Source: Strongylocentrotus purpuratus
Taxonomy: Eukaryota > Echinodermata > Echinoidea > Camarodonta > Strongylocentrotidae
Direction: 5' to 3'
DNA length: 64,000 nucleotides
Assembly (NCBI RefSeq): GCF_000002235.5
Contig: NW_022145611.1
Coordinates: 2,036,754 to 2,100,753 of the forward strand
The position numbers and the translations under genes were made by a program. Shown here piece by piece: positions 1 to 11,249 of this stretch; position 1 is the first letter of the stretch, and the number at the start of each line of letters is the position of its first letter. Under the pieces are notes generated by a model that was not told where the DNA came from, ran no database searches, and was given only the letters and a program-made list of their open reading frames with translations.

Positions 1-225
1 AAAATAGAATGATTATTGTCATGGGTTTCTAATACTTGTAAAAGAAATCACAATAATCTGACGATAAGAAGTTTGAGCCTTACCACAACAAACTAGCTAA
101 TTAATAGTCTGCGTTGTTTTCACCATTACTGCCGTACGAAATATACAACCAATTGTATTTTTTTCCCTACATTACCACTTCATGACGAACTGTTTTATAT
201 TCACTTGTTCCCATTCATCTTACAG

Positions 226-3200
226 GTTTTGAGACTGGGGATGACGTTTCTGATTTCGCGGAATCTGTCGCTATTTTGTATCCTCAAAACTGGGGGCATC
301 TTTCGCCTAGTCAATCATACTTCCATTTCATCATTCAACGGAGAGAAAGGCAGTAAAGAATCGCTCTTCCTCACTACGACACATGACTGTGGACTTACAG
401 TGGTAACTCTATTTTTCTCAACCATCACATAATATTGTATTGAGTACACATAGGTATATCGATGAATTTGATAACATTGTAATTAAATATTCGTAACGGG
501 GTGTATGCCTGACCTTTTTCTTGAAAGTACATTTGATAATTTCTTACAGCAGTGGTTGCAATGTCAACATCATTTGGCAATACTCTAGTTTATCAAACAT
601 TTCAGAGACTAACACTTTTCTCGCTTAAAGGTGTGGAAGATATTAAAACAAGATCCCCCTGTCACTTTGAACCACGCCGTTTGGGATGCATCATTCAGCC
701 ACAGCGGAGAACTCAATTGTCTTGTTGCTACCGAGTGTCCTGACTCCAAACAGATAATGGTAAATTAACCATGGGTGTATCATTTATAATCTTCATTTAT
801 GAAGCCCTGAACTGAATTCCCTATGGTCACATTTCCTACCCTTCCTTGCTTTTTTTTTTTTTAACGAATACATTCTCTCGCATCAATTTACGTGTGCATC
901 AACTACAGAGTATCAACATGACTGTCATGTAATCATTTCATATTTCTCGTTTCGTCATGCTTCGAGCGGATACTTGTGTCATTAAAATCGATCATTAATA
1001 TTCAGATTAGTCCACATTTCGAACCAGTTTTAAAATATTATCAAGGGTTTTGAAGCAGTGGTTACTACCATTTTTAACATGAGCGGAATAAGTATTGTGG
1101 TGATACATACATTGTCATAGCACTTTCTACGGATATTATATACTCCAAGTCATATCTGACGCATGAAATACTCCGTCTACAAGAGTTTTAGTTTTTTTTA
1201 TTCCTGAGTTATCCCCTTCACCCCCTCCCCTTTTTGTAAAGATAACCAGCAAAAAACACGTACTTGATTTTATTTTTTATATTAAAGATGGCGACTTACT
1301 CGGACGAGAGAAACTGCTTCAGTTCCTGTACCAAAGTACTGAAGGTAGGCGAGGGAGTTAATATCAATGCTGTTGATATTAGCAAGGTCCCAGGGCAAGC
1401 CGGTGTGTATACAGACGAAGGCATACAAGTAAGTAATGGAGATTATTAACGAGTTAAATAATATATAATACAACCAAAATACTAAAGAAAAGGCTGAAGG
1501 TTTATTAGGGTTATTAAGGTTATTGTGGGTTGTTATTTAATATTTTTTCATGAACAGTGACTTCGTGATAACAGCATGGCATATTATACTTTTTTAGTGG
1601 AAGGAAAAATATATAATGTAGCCCTATATTTATTCGAAGCATGTGGGGTTATGGCCAATAATCTTTGCATGGTGATAAACTGATGACAGTGAAGTTTATT
1701 TAATGACGGCTCGGACAGTTTCGATATCACTTCATTTTATTCCCTGTACATCCATATGCTTCTGTAAATTATGGTATCAATGATAACAAACCTTTTCAAC
1801 ACCTTTAACCGTATTCAGGTTGTAAAACTTCCAAAACCGGGCAAAAATCGCAGCAAATCAACGAATGACTGTCACGTCTTTGAGCCTTCAGAAAACAAGA
1901 TTTTACTAGCACGAATCATTGGCAATAAGCGAGAACTTCTTACCGTCTCTACCGGTTCAGGGATAAGCATAGAGGTAAGGACTGGATTAATCACCATGTA
2001 ATCTCGAAAGAAAACACCAATGGCCTACAATGTCGATTGGTTGTTCTCTTACGACAATCGTTTCGAAGAAGAATGACGTTATAGAGGATATATAGACCAG
2101 TTTCATAAGATACGTTCATCAATAGGTTTGACCCTTTTGTATCTATTCACAACTCGACACGATAGTAACTACTTTCGAAAAATGAACCTAACTCAATTTC
2201 ATTAACATTGTGCGTCACCTATTGAAATGTGCGAACATGATTATGTGAATGACATATTGTGCAATCCGAGCACAATCTATGGTCGGCGACCGACCGATTT
2301 GTAGCCTACTCGGTCACCGCTGGAATTTAGCCATCGCCCAACGATATTTGGAGAAGACGAGAAGGATGTAGAGCACCAGCGATGCCTGGGCGGTGCCCTG
2401 TCGATTTCCCGTCGGTCGCCGGTCGATTTTAGGTCAAAACTAGGCGAAATCGGGGAGCTTCTCCGGGTGGCGTCCGGCAGTGACCAACTGATGACCCACC
2501 GATTTCCGAGCGGTCTCCCACCGGCCACCTGCTGATTTTAAAGAAATTGCCCTGCGGCCGACCGGTGATCGGCGGGGCAACAAAATTCGCTCGGTGCCCA
2601 GGCGGTCGACGGCCGGGCACCGACCTAATCTAGTGTTCGCCGTCGAGCGATTTACGTCAAAAATCGAAGCCGCTAGGTCAAAGGCTGCTAAACGATGTTG
2701 AAATCGCCGCCCAGTGAGCGACTGATCTCCCAGTGGCGACCGGGCGGCGACCGCACGGCAGCCTTTTACCCAGCAGCTTCGATTTCAATGGCGAATGCTC
2801 GATTAGGTCGGAGCCCGGTTGGCGACCGCCCGGGCACCGAGCGTATTTTGGGCGGCGAGTGAAAAGTGAGCAGACGCCGCCAAATTTTAACTCCGCGCTA
2901 AAACTTCAGCGATGCCCGGGAAAAATTGCTAAAAACTCGCCGCCGAGCAGGCTACTTTTTGGGTTGTGACCATAGCTTAAGGGATATACAAAAAAAGAAT
3001 TGATATTATGCCCTTCAGTTGATTTTTTTTCGAAAATATGTGCGTGTTATTCGTTTGTCACTTATTATGCATTTATCAGTCGTCACCCATTTGTTATCCA
3101 TTCGTCACAAATCTGCCACCCCTTCGTCCTTCTTATTCGTCACCATTTTGATGTTTTTTTCGTCATCCATTTGTTACCCGACTGTCGTGACCCTATCAAA

Positions 3201-6200
3201 CATTCAATGTCCTTTCATCATCACCATCATCCAATCGTTTTCTTCATTTTCATTCGTCACCCATCTATCACCTATACTTTATTCATTTGTCACCCACTCT
3301 TCTTACATTCGTCACCCACTCGTCACTCACTCCTTTCTTATTCGTCACCCAATCGTCATCTATTCTTATCTCACTGGTGAACCGTCGTCACCCACCCTCC
3401 TCACACTCGACACCCACTCTTCTCTAACTGGTGAACCGTCGTCACCCACCCTCCTCACACTCGACACCCACTCTTCTCTCACTGGTCAACCGTCGTCACC
3501 CACCCTCCTCCCACTCGACAATACTCTTCTCTCACTGGTCAACCGTCGTCACCTACCCTCCTCCCACTCTTCTCTCACTGGTCAACCGTCGACACCCACC
3601 CTCCTCCCACTCGACAACCACTCTTCTCTCACTGGTCAACCGTCGTCACCCACCCCTCACTCGACACCCACTCTTCTCTCACTGGTCAACCGTCGTCACC
3701 CACCCTCCTCCCACTCGACACCCACTCTTCTCTCACTGGTCAACCGTCGTCACCCACCCCTCACTCGACACCCACTCTTCTCTCACTGGTCAACCGTCGT
3801 CACCCACCCTCTTCCCACTCGACACCCACTCTTCTCTCACTGGTCAACCGTCGTCACCCACCCTCCTCCCACTCGACACCCACTCTTCTCTCACTGGTCA
3901 ACCGTCGTCACCCACCCTCCTCCCACTCGACACCCATTCTTCTCTCACTGGTCAACCGTCGTCACCCACCCTCCTCCCACTCGACACCCACTCTTCTCTC
4001 ACTGGTCAACCGTCGTCACCCACCCTCCTCCCACTCTTCTCTCACTGGTCAACCGTCGTCACCCTTCCTCCTCCCACTCGACACCCACTCTTTTCTCACA
4101 TATCACAACGTTTGGAGCTAAATGGACCCTAAATGGAATTGAAGAAAATGCATCAGTCATGCTCTGTGCTCACAAGATATTACATATCCAGTATCTCTGT
4201 GCAGCCGGTATCGTTCAACCACTGTGCATTGTATTAAGTGCGTGGACTGTGACAGAGACTATAGGCGACACAGTTCTCAAACTGAATCATCTCACCAAAC
4301 ACTTTCGCTCGGCAAAGATGTGATGGTCTTACATCTTGGAGACGCGGGGGGGGGGTTAACATTGACCAATAAAAACGAGTCTTATATGGTTGGAAAGATA
4401 AAATTACATAGATAAATGACTTTCTCAAACTAAAAACTAGAAGAGGGCGGTATGCCAAATTGTGACATGGTAATAAAGCTCTGTCGCCCGACCCGTTGAT
4501 TTTACACAGAAAACAAGCTGAAAATAACAGTACATTGACGACTTTAAAAACTAAGACACAATTGTAAATCGTAATAAAATTTGAATTTGTTTGCGTTACT
4601 ACTCTCTTAAAAAGTAAATCGAATGATCACTGACGTTACTCCTTTAAATCTTTTCTTCTTAGAGAGCACTTCATATTCATTCCTAAACAAGTGATCACTG
4701 ACGTGACTCCCGGGGGAGTGAAAATAGAGTGAAATTCACTCTTTGTCGTATTATATTAGTCAATCTAAGCAAAATATGTGGTACTTTTAGCATAATGGAG
4801 ATGGATGTAAAAAAAGATTTGTTTTTTCACATCATTCTCCATAGAACATTTTTTGCAAATAAAACAAGCACTGTTCAATGACCCAAACGTTTTGATATTT
4901 TCGTCACCCATTTTTCACCCACCCGACACCCACGCTTATCTATATCATTACCGCATTTGCCACCCACTCTTCTCTCGTTCGTCGCTCAATATTTGTCATC
5001 TATTCTTCTCTCATTGGTCAACAGTCTTCACCAACCCTCCTCTCATTCGTTACCTTCTCTTCTATCATTCGTCACCCACTCGATACCCGCTTTTCTCTCA
5101 TTCGTCATTCATTCGTCATCCAATCTTTTCTAATTGGTCAGCCGTCATCACCCACTTTTATCTTATTTTCACCCGTTCCTCACCCTCTCTTTTGTCATTC
5201 GTCAGCCATTCATCACGTACTCTAATCTCACTCTTTCCACTCTTCTTTCACTCGTCACCCACTCTTCTCTCACTCTTCACTCACTCTTCACTCACTCACC
5301 AACTACTCTTCTCTCATTCGTAACCCGAGTGTCACCCTCTCTTATCCACTTGACACAAACTCATTCGCCAACCATTTTCACTCATTATCCGTCCATCTGT
5401 CAACAATAGTTACGTTCACCTTTTTCTCTCCTCGGAAATTGTTTCTCAGAGTAGTGGAGCACTTCTCACTGAAATATCATTATTGATAGTGGAGCACTTT
5501 TGCCTTGATTGTTACCGCTTTAAACTGCATGCTTATTATCATGTTGCTTTGTCTGTATTTTAAAATCAGGTTTGGTCGACGGATAAGCAGCCATCAGTGG
5601 TATCCAGCAGTCCTGTCATAACGTCCCACCAGGGACTTTCTGCCGACTTGTCATGTGATCAAGCAAACCTAGTAGTTGGCTGTTCAGATGGAACTGCTCT
5701 TCTGTTTAAGGTTTGCTTCATTTATATAGACCACACACGATATAAAATGTGATGATGACATGAAAGCAGAATGAGATGAAGAAGATGAGCAAATAAATTT
5801 GAAAGGGGAGTAATATAACGAGGAAAAAGGGAGAAAATTTACGGAGATGATAATGGGATAAAATGTGGACTATGGGCAAGAAGCTGGAGGATTAAATTGC
5901 AAAGATTGCTACATAATTTGATGATCAATTCAAGAAGGTCTTAATGTAATGTAAAAGTACGATAAAATATGGGGTAGATTACTGTTTCATTATCAAGTCT
6001 TGGACAATAGGCAGATTACATAAAGGCAACTGATTCCTACCCAATACACTGTTATGATGTTTTTATAGATGTGCGATGGTAGTCTAGGCGAAGGGGAACC
6101 AATCCATATGCAGGGCCCACCAAGTCGTGTGAGTCGGACCGAGTTCTCAGCCGATGGAAAACTAGTACTACTAGCTGGCTGGAAACACCTAAAGGTAATA

Positions 6201-7897
6201 ATAACAATAAGAACAATGGTTAGACCTGCAATTGTATTAGAACGATTTGTGTGCATAGAAGCACGTACGCTCCACATCGCAGATGAAAGAGCATCTGTTG
6301 GACTTTCTATGTGTTGCAAGTCTGTAGCCTCTATAGTGGAGGCTGAAAGAAAAGCCTTACGAAGTTTCAAAGGAATTTGGGTGGAAGAAAAAACCTAGAT
6401 AGGGTTCACAAGCTTTGCGTACAAAATGAATGGGATTTGGAGGAAGAAGATCAAGGAGAAGGTGAAGTAGAACGCAAACGAAAGCAAGGTGTTGACGGAG
6501 GATGTCAATGAAACAACTATTTCTTATAAAAGCGCTTTACCGACCAAATCACTTACCGTATTATTATGACCCCTGTCACTGGATACAATTACTATTCCAC
6601 ACATTACAGTGCACATTCTCCTTTTTACGGGCACTCACATGCAAATCCAAAATATCTTATTGCCCTTTGCATCCTACCGGCTACCCATTTTAGCACCTGG
6701 GTGGAGAGGAGCGGTGTAGATAAAATGCCTTGCTCAAGGACATAAGTGAGGTGCCAGGGCTCGAACCACGACCCTTGCATTCTCAGTCAATTATTAAACC
6801 ACTCGACTACAACACCTCTGCTTGATCCAAATATTTAAGGACTCTACCCATTACTTTTCCAAAAAAAGTAAGGCACACCATGAATATGATCATTCATTGA
6901 TCATAGAAATTCGTTTGGGAGCATCACTATCTCTTTGGTTTTTACATTTTCTTCCGAACCTGATGTGTCCTATGCGTTGAAAAGGAAATTAAGCGAGTTT
7001 TACAGGCAGAGAAATAGTTTTTTCTGAGAATCTATGCATTGCAATGTAAACATACATACAATCATTCTATTAGCTATTATGCTTGATGGATGAACTTGAA
7101 TTATGTTATGTTATTTTGCTGTTACTTCTTAAATCTATTTATATGTAACACCAGTGGATGTGGAGAACCTCATGGCAGCATAGAAATTCTTTTAGGTAAT
7201 CCTCAGGCGTCCGCTGGTGGAATTTTCACTGTCTTGTAACTCTTAATGTCATTTGCTCTGTATTGTCATTTCTATTTTTGTTTATACATGTACTTGGAAA
7301 TCAGTTAAATTTCAGAAAATTAAACAGATTTGTTACGGTCGTTTCTATTGCATTTCATATTCAGGTATATGATGTGAGCACCCAACAGGAGTTGAGCAGT
7401 ATTACGGAAGAAATGCCCATTGCAATGGCTCACTTTATTACGGACTCCAGCAAGATAGTTACATCGACAGGGACTATGATAAAGGTAAATTTGTAAACCT
7501 ATTTTAAACCCCTTTTCACTCAGTTTGGTACCAATATACCTGAATATACGATTGGTGCCACTATACCTCACTATCAGTTAGGCACCAATTTACCTCACTA
7601 TCAGTTGGGTAACAATATACCTCACTATCAGTTTGGTACCAATATACCTCACTATATTTTTTATTAAAGAAATAGTGTTCAATGATTGGTCAACAAAGCA
7701 TCATGTTACCAAACATTATATTGCTATGATGCTACCGTTAAAAAAAGTGCTATACCATGACGTTATCCATGTTATAGTGCACTATTCCATGGATGACGTC
7801 ATAGATATTTTCTTCCAAGGCACTAGTGCACATATATTCAGCGAGCGTACAGGATTTCAAATGCCTCCATTTTTATGAAGGTTGGTTTAAAAAAAAA

Positions 7898-7933
<36 letters not shown>

Positions 7934-10900
7934 TGCACTATTTCAAGCCACTAGTGAAACAATTGATTCCTCGGAGACAGAAATAATTTTAACTAGAGCC
8001 TCTCAGTGCATGGTATATTTGTTTATTATTATTTAGGTACCAATATACCTCACTATCAGTAAGTTACATGATACCTCAGACGCGGATCCAGGATTTCTTA
8101 GGGGGGGGGGGCCCAAATTTGAAATTATGCGAGCCAAATATTGGTACGTAATGGTGACCAACAGTGACATTATGCGGGGGGTCGGTACAGGGAGGGGCGA
8201 TTTTCCCCCTCCCTCCTTTCGCGGAAGATTCGACGTTTCATTAAATTATTAGAGAAAGAAGACAATTCGTTGTACCGTTATCGAAAATAATTCTCGTCTG
8301 AATTAATTATTCCCCCTCCCGCGCGAAGCGCGGAAAATGTTACGATTTATTAAATTATTAGAGAAAGAAGACGATTCGTTGTCGAGTTCTCGACTCTTAA
8401 TCCTCGTCTGAATTGAGGTTTCCCCCCCCCCCTCTCCCGCGCAAAGCGCGGAAGCTTTTAAATTTCCTTAAATCATTAGAGAAAGAAGACGATTCGTTGT
8501 ACCGTTTTCGAAAATAATCCTAGTCTGAATTTAAATTTCCCCCCCCCCCCCTCCTCCCGCGCGAAGCGCGGAAGCTTTTACGTTTCATTAAATCATTAGA
8601 GAAACAAGACGATTCGTTGTACAGTTCTCGACTCTAATTCCTCGTCTGAATTCAGTTTTCCCCCTGCCGCGCGAAGCGTGGAAGCTTTTACGATTCATTA
8701 AATCATTAGAGAAAGAAGACGATTCGTTGTACCGTTCTCGTCTCTTAATTATGTCTAAATTCAGTCTACCCCCTCCCCCTCCCGCGCAAAGCGCAGAAGC
8801 TTTTAAGTTTCATAAGATTATGAGAGAAAGAAGACGATTGGCTGTACAGTTCTCGACTCTTAATCCTCGTCTGGATTCAGGTTCCCTCCTCTCACGCGAA
8901 GCGCGGAAGCTTTTAATTCTCATTAAATCATTAGAGAAAGAAGACGATTCGAATTTCAAAGATGTTCTTTGTCTGCTCCTTTTTCTTCCTACGTCCTCTT
9001 CCGATTTGGGGGAACCACCCCCCCCCCCCCTCCTTGCTACGCGCCTGCGGTCAGATAAACACATTTTGATACCTTGTCAGGGGTTTTAGGCGTTTAATTA
9101 AGGTCAGATGAGCATTTTTTTTGTATACCTTATTATTTTGTGACACTGGCAGGTCACTATTTGGCGTGGGGACCAGGGGGCGGAGCCCCCAAAAATCAGG
9201 GGTTTTAGGCATTAAATTACCGTCAGATGAGCATCCAAGGGCCCGCCGGAGAGCTCTAGGTGGAATCCAGGGGGCAGAGCCCCCGGAAGCTTAGGAGTTT
9301 TAGACATTAATCACGGTCAGATGAGCATATTTTGATGCCTCATTATTTTTATTTTATTTTTATTTATTTTTTATTCTATTATATTTCTCTTTAATATACT
9401 TTTTTCAAAAAATTGGGGGGGGGGGGAGCTCGGGGCTCCCGATCCCCGCCGTACCTCGGGCCCTGACATGTAGGAATCTCAAGAATCATATTTCTTGCCT
9501 GGCTGTAAATTTAGCAATTTGTCATTTTCCAACAAACACATACAAACGTATAATTTACTAAAAAGTGAGGAAATATCTCGGAAATTATGTCATTTCAGCA
9601 TTATTTGTAATCCACCGTTGTGGAATTAGAAATAAACCACGTTTGAATTTGATTTTGCCCAAGCCCCCCCCCCCTATTAGTACGCCAGTATCTCCTCTTT
9701 TCCTTTTTTCTTTCCCTTTCCTTCCTTCTCTCTTATTTTTTTGATTGGGGGGGGGGGGGTCAACAGCCTGGGAGGCAAGGCCCTTTCGCCCCCCCCCCCC
9801 CCGATCTCCTTCTTCCCCCTTTTTTCTTTTCTTCTTCCTCTTCTTTCTTTCCCTTTCTCTCTTCTTTCCCTTTCTCTTCTTTTCCTTTTTTTTCTTCTTT
9901 TTTTTTGCAGGGGGGGGGGGGGGCAAGGCCCGCTCGGCCCCCCTGGATCCGCGCTGGTGATACCTCACTATCAGTAATAGGTACCAATATTCCTCACCAG
10001 CATTTTTGTATCAATAAGTTCTAATCAGATTATTTTGCAAGCAATGTATGGTATAATATGGAGAAAATGAGATGAAGGACGGTAAAATTATCTTTGAATA
10101 ATTTTAATTTCCTCTAGGTAAGAACGGCAAGAGATGGAATAGAGAAGAGCAAGAAGAAAAGTTACACTCAAGTCACAGACATCCAAATTTCTAGAGACGG
10201 TTCAATGATGGTCACTACGGGACATATCAGAACATTTGTAAGAGAGCTCACAAAACACGATTGAAAAATACTTTCTAGAAATCAATTCAAGGGAAATAGT
10301 CAATACCTTATTGTATATCCCATAGAATTATGTTTGGATTATGTTACAGGGCATTGCACTGTTTGCACGTTCCAAAAAGTGATACATGATGCCATTGACT
10401 TTGCCTTGAGTTTATTTTGCGAAAGTCTTAGCGATCGTGTTTAAGGTAGTAGTCTTGCATCCCTTCGACAACATGTTGGGTTGATTTCAGAGGACTATGG
10501 GCACGTAGATTATTACCGTTGGAGCCACCTAGTATAGCAGGCTAGCCCCCTGCTGGAAATAGAAACGGAGAGACTGGGACCCTGAAAGGGGGAGAAGGGG
10601 GTCCATATCGGTATTGTACAGATATGCTTTATAATGATATAATGTATATCGTATTACTGTTATACCATGTAAACAGTTACCCATCAATTATCACGGATTC
10701 ACCAACACCATTCTGATTTGATAGGATGTACATTTTTTAGTTGTGGAAGCTTATCATAGTTTGCTGTGTAGCGGCTGCCAAATAAATGAAATAACATTTC
10801 CGTAGAGTATTTTGTATAGGTCTAGACACACACAAATGTACAAGCAATTTTTTTCTCTTCATATTTAAGCATATTAAGCCTCGCTTTCACTGTTTAAGCC

Positions 10901-11219
10901 GTGAAGAAGGAACGTGGAATAAATTCTTTTGCCACCTTCTTTGTAAGACTTGTGAGTTGAAATTTGTGTATATCACTAAAACTACTTTAAAAATTAGAAT
11001 GTATTGTTGGTTGCTTAATGTTGTTTTTTATGTCCATTGCAGGACAATGGTTACATTGAGTGGTGGAAGGCAGAGGAAGGAAATCTAGTGTTGTTGCAGA
11101 GATTTCGACTCAACAGCCGCACAAAACGAATCATCTGCAATCCTCAGTTCTCTTCATTTGTCACAGTAGACGAACTGGGACACATATTCGTTTTTGAGAG
11201 AATTAACACAAAGCATTGA
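226..11219 (+). CDS. APAF1-like WD40-repeat protein, C-terminal exons (5' end outside window)
   Basis: Nine exons are supported by AG/GT borders and an uninterrupted phase-0 reading: 226-402, 631-759, 1288-1428, 1819-1974, 5570-5710, 6069-6194, 7365-7484, 10118-10237 and 11043-11219 (stop TGA at 11217). The translation is WD40-like throughout: blades end in patterns such as DGTALLFK and HDCGLTV-VWK, and contain SADGKLVLLAG. The last two exons (VTDIQISRDGSMMVTTG, NGYIEWWKAEEGN, FVTVDELGHIFVF) match in order the terminal WD repeat of APAF1, where a WW pair is followed by a VTVD-x-LG strand. APAF1 uses its WD40 propellers to hold the NB-ARC platform inactive until cytochrome c binds. The CARD and NB-ARC parts would lie upstream, so another STAND/NACHT-WD40 protein cannot be excluded. 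The first exon is uncertain: an alternative frame from 226 (FETGDDVSDFAESVAILYP) also looks protein-like, suggesting an indel or a shorter exon starting at about 315. Confidence 0.68.
2276..2977. mobile_element. GC-rich terminal-inverted-repeat element (MITE-like)
   Basis: This block is markedly GC-rich inside AT-rich intron sequence and is full of CGGTCGCCGG-type words in both orientations. Its right end reads GAGCAGGCTACT...TTGTGACCATAGC followed by TTAA. Its left end carries the diverged complement (CTATGGTC ... TAGCCTACTCGG). The same termini bound a cleaner copy at 58043-58371 and a right-end stub at 57728-57767. No coding sequence is visible. It lies inside an intron of the WD40 gene. 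Confidence 0.65.
3050..4100. repeat. 54-bp minisatellite (core 3360-4100) with degenerate edge
   Basis: The core repeats a 54-bp unit of the form CTCTTCTCTCACTGG / TCAACCGTCGTCACC / CACCCTCCTCCCACTCGAC, with some units shortened. The flank at 3050-3360 has looser CGTCACCCACTC words. Because 54 is a multiple of three, the plus frames stay open for more than 400 codons (peptide unit SLTGQPSSPTLLPLDTH). This is a repeat artefact: it sits in an intron and has no independent gene signal. Confidence 0.9.
4890..5405. repeat. Degenerate outlier of the CGTCACCCACTC minisatellite
   Basis: The same short words as at 3050-4100 (CACTCTTCTCTCATTCGTCACC and variants) recur here without a strict period. The 790 bases between (4100-4890) are ordinary AT-rich intron. 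This suggests an older, decayed part of the same satellite field, separated by later insertion or unequal exchange. Confidence 0.7.
6500..6822 (-). mobile_element. tRNA-derived SINE
   Basis: Read on the minus strand, the head has an RNA polymerase III A box (TAGTCGAGTGG, 6799-6809) and a B box (GGTTCGAGCCC, 6757-6767) at tRNA spacing. It is followed by CACCTCACTTATGTCCTTGA and a body of about 230 bases ending in AAGCGCTTTTATAAGAA. The tRNA-like part has no proper acceptor stem, so it is a SINE head, not a functional tRNA. It lies in an intron of the WD40 gene in antisense orientation. Confidence 0.7.
7519..7660. repeat. 27-bp tandem repeat, left part of an interrupted array
   Basis: About five copies of GGTACCAATATACCTCACTATCAGTT-like units (shown in part) run here. 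The same unit resumes once at 8035-8068 and again at 9958-10005. The array was therefore continuous and has been split by two insertions, 7657-8034 and 8077-9957. Confidence 0.85.
7657..8034. mobile_element. Insertion with a 50-bp palindrome and a TA microsatellite
   Basis: This segment interrupts the 27-bp array. It contains a near-perfect palindrome at 7755-7804 centred on GTGCAC, with the full CRE-like TGACGTCA in its right arm, and a (TA)n run at about 7903-7930. A further GTGCAC follows at about 7825. No protein is visible. Boundaries are inferred from where the 27-bp units stop and restart. Confidence 0.55.
8077..9957 (+). mobile_element. hAT-like non-autonomous element with 8-bp target duplication
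   Basis: The left end is CAGACGCGGATCCAGG and the right end CCTGGATCCGCGCTGG, an inverted pair. The flanks repeat TGATACCT (8069-8076 and 9958-9965), an 8-bp target duplication. CAG...CTG termini with 8-bp duplications are the hAT signature. Inside are about seven units of an array of about 110 bp, each with a CCGCGCGAAGCGCGG hairpin (8277-9000), then two longer units with GGGGGCGGAGCCCCC hairpins and ACGGTCAGATGAGCAT, then pyrimidine-rich and poly-G tracts. There is no transposase. It lies in the intron between the seventh and eighth recognised WD40 exons. Confidence 0.85.
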
Positions 11220-11241
11220 AAAGAACTTCGATCGGGACCAC

Positions 11242-11247
11242 AATAAA
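11242..11247 (+). promoter_or_regulatory. Polyadenylation signal of the WD40 gene
   Basis: An AATAAA hexamer lies 23 bases after the stop codon of the last WD40 exon. This implies a very short 3' UTR. No strong GU-rich element is obvious downstream, so a later site remains possible. Confidence 0.45.
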
Positions 11248-11249
11248 GC

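Noticed and set aside
3019..4323. Open frame of 434 codons on the plus strand
   Set aside because: It is a product of the 54-bp minisatellite in an intron; other plus frames are open too and the peptide is simple repeat.
6747..6820. tRNA gene on the minus strand
   Set aside because: Same reason: promoter boxes without a closed cloverleaf, followed by a SINE body.
9585..9987. Open frames around the poly-G/CT tract
   Set aside because: Low-complexity right end of a hAT-like element; several frames open on both strands.
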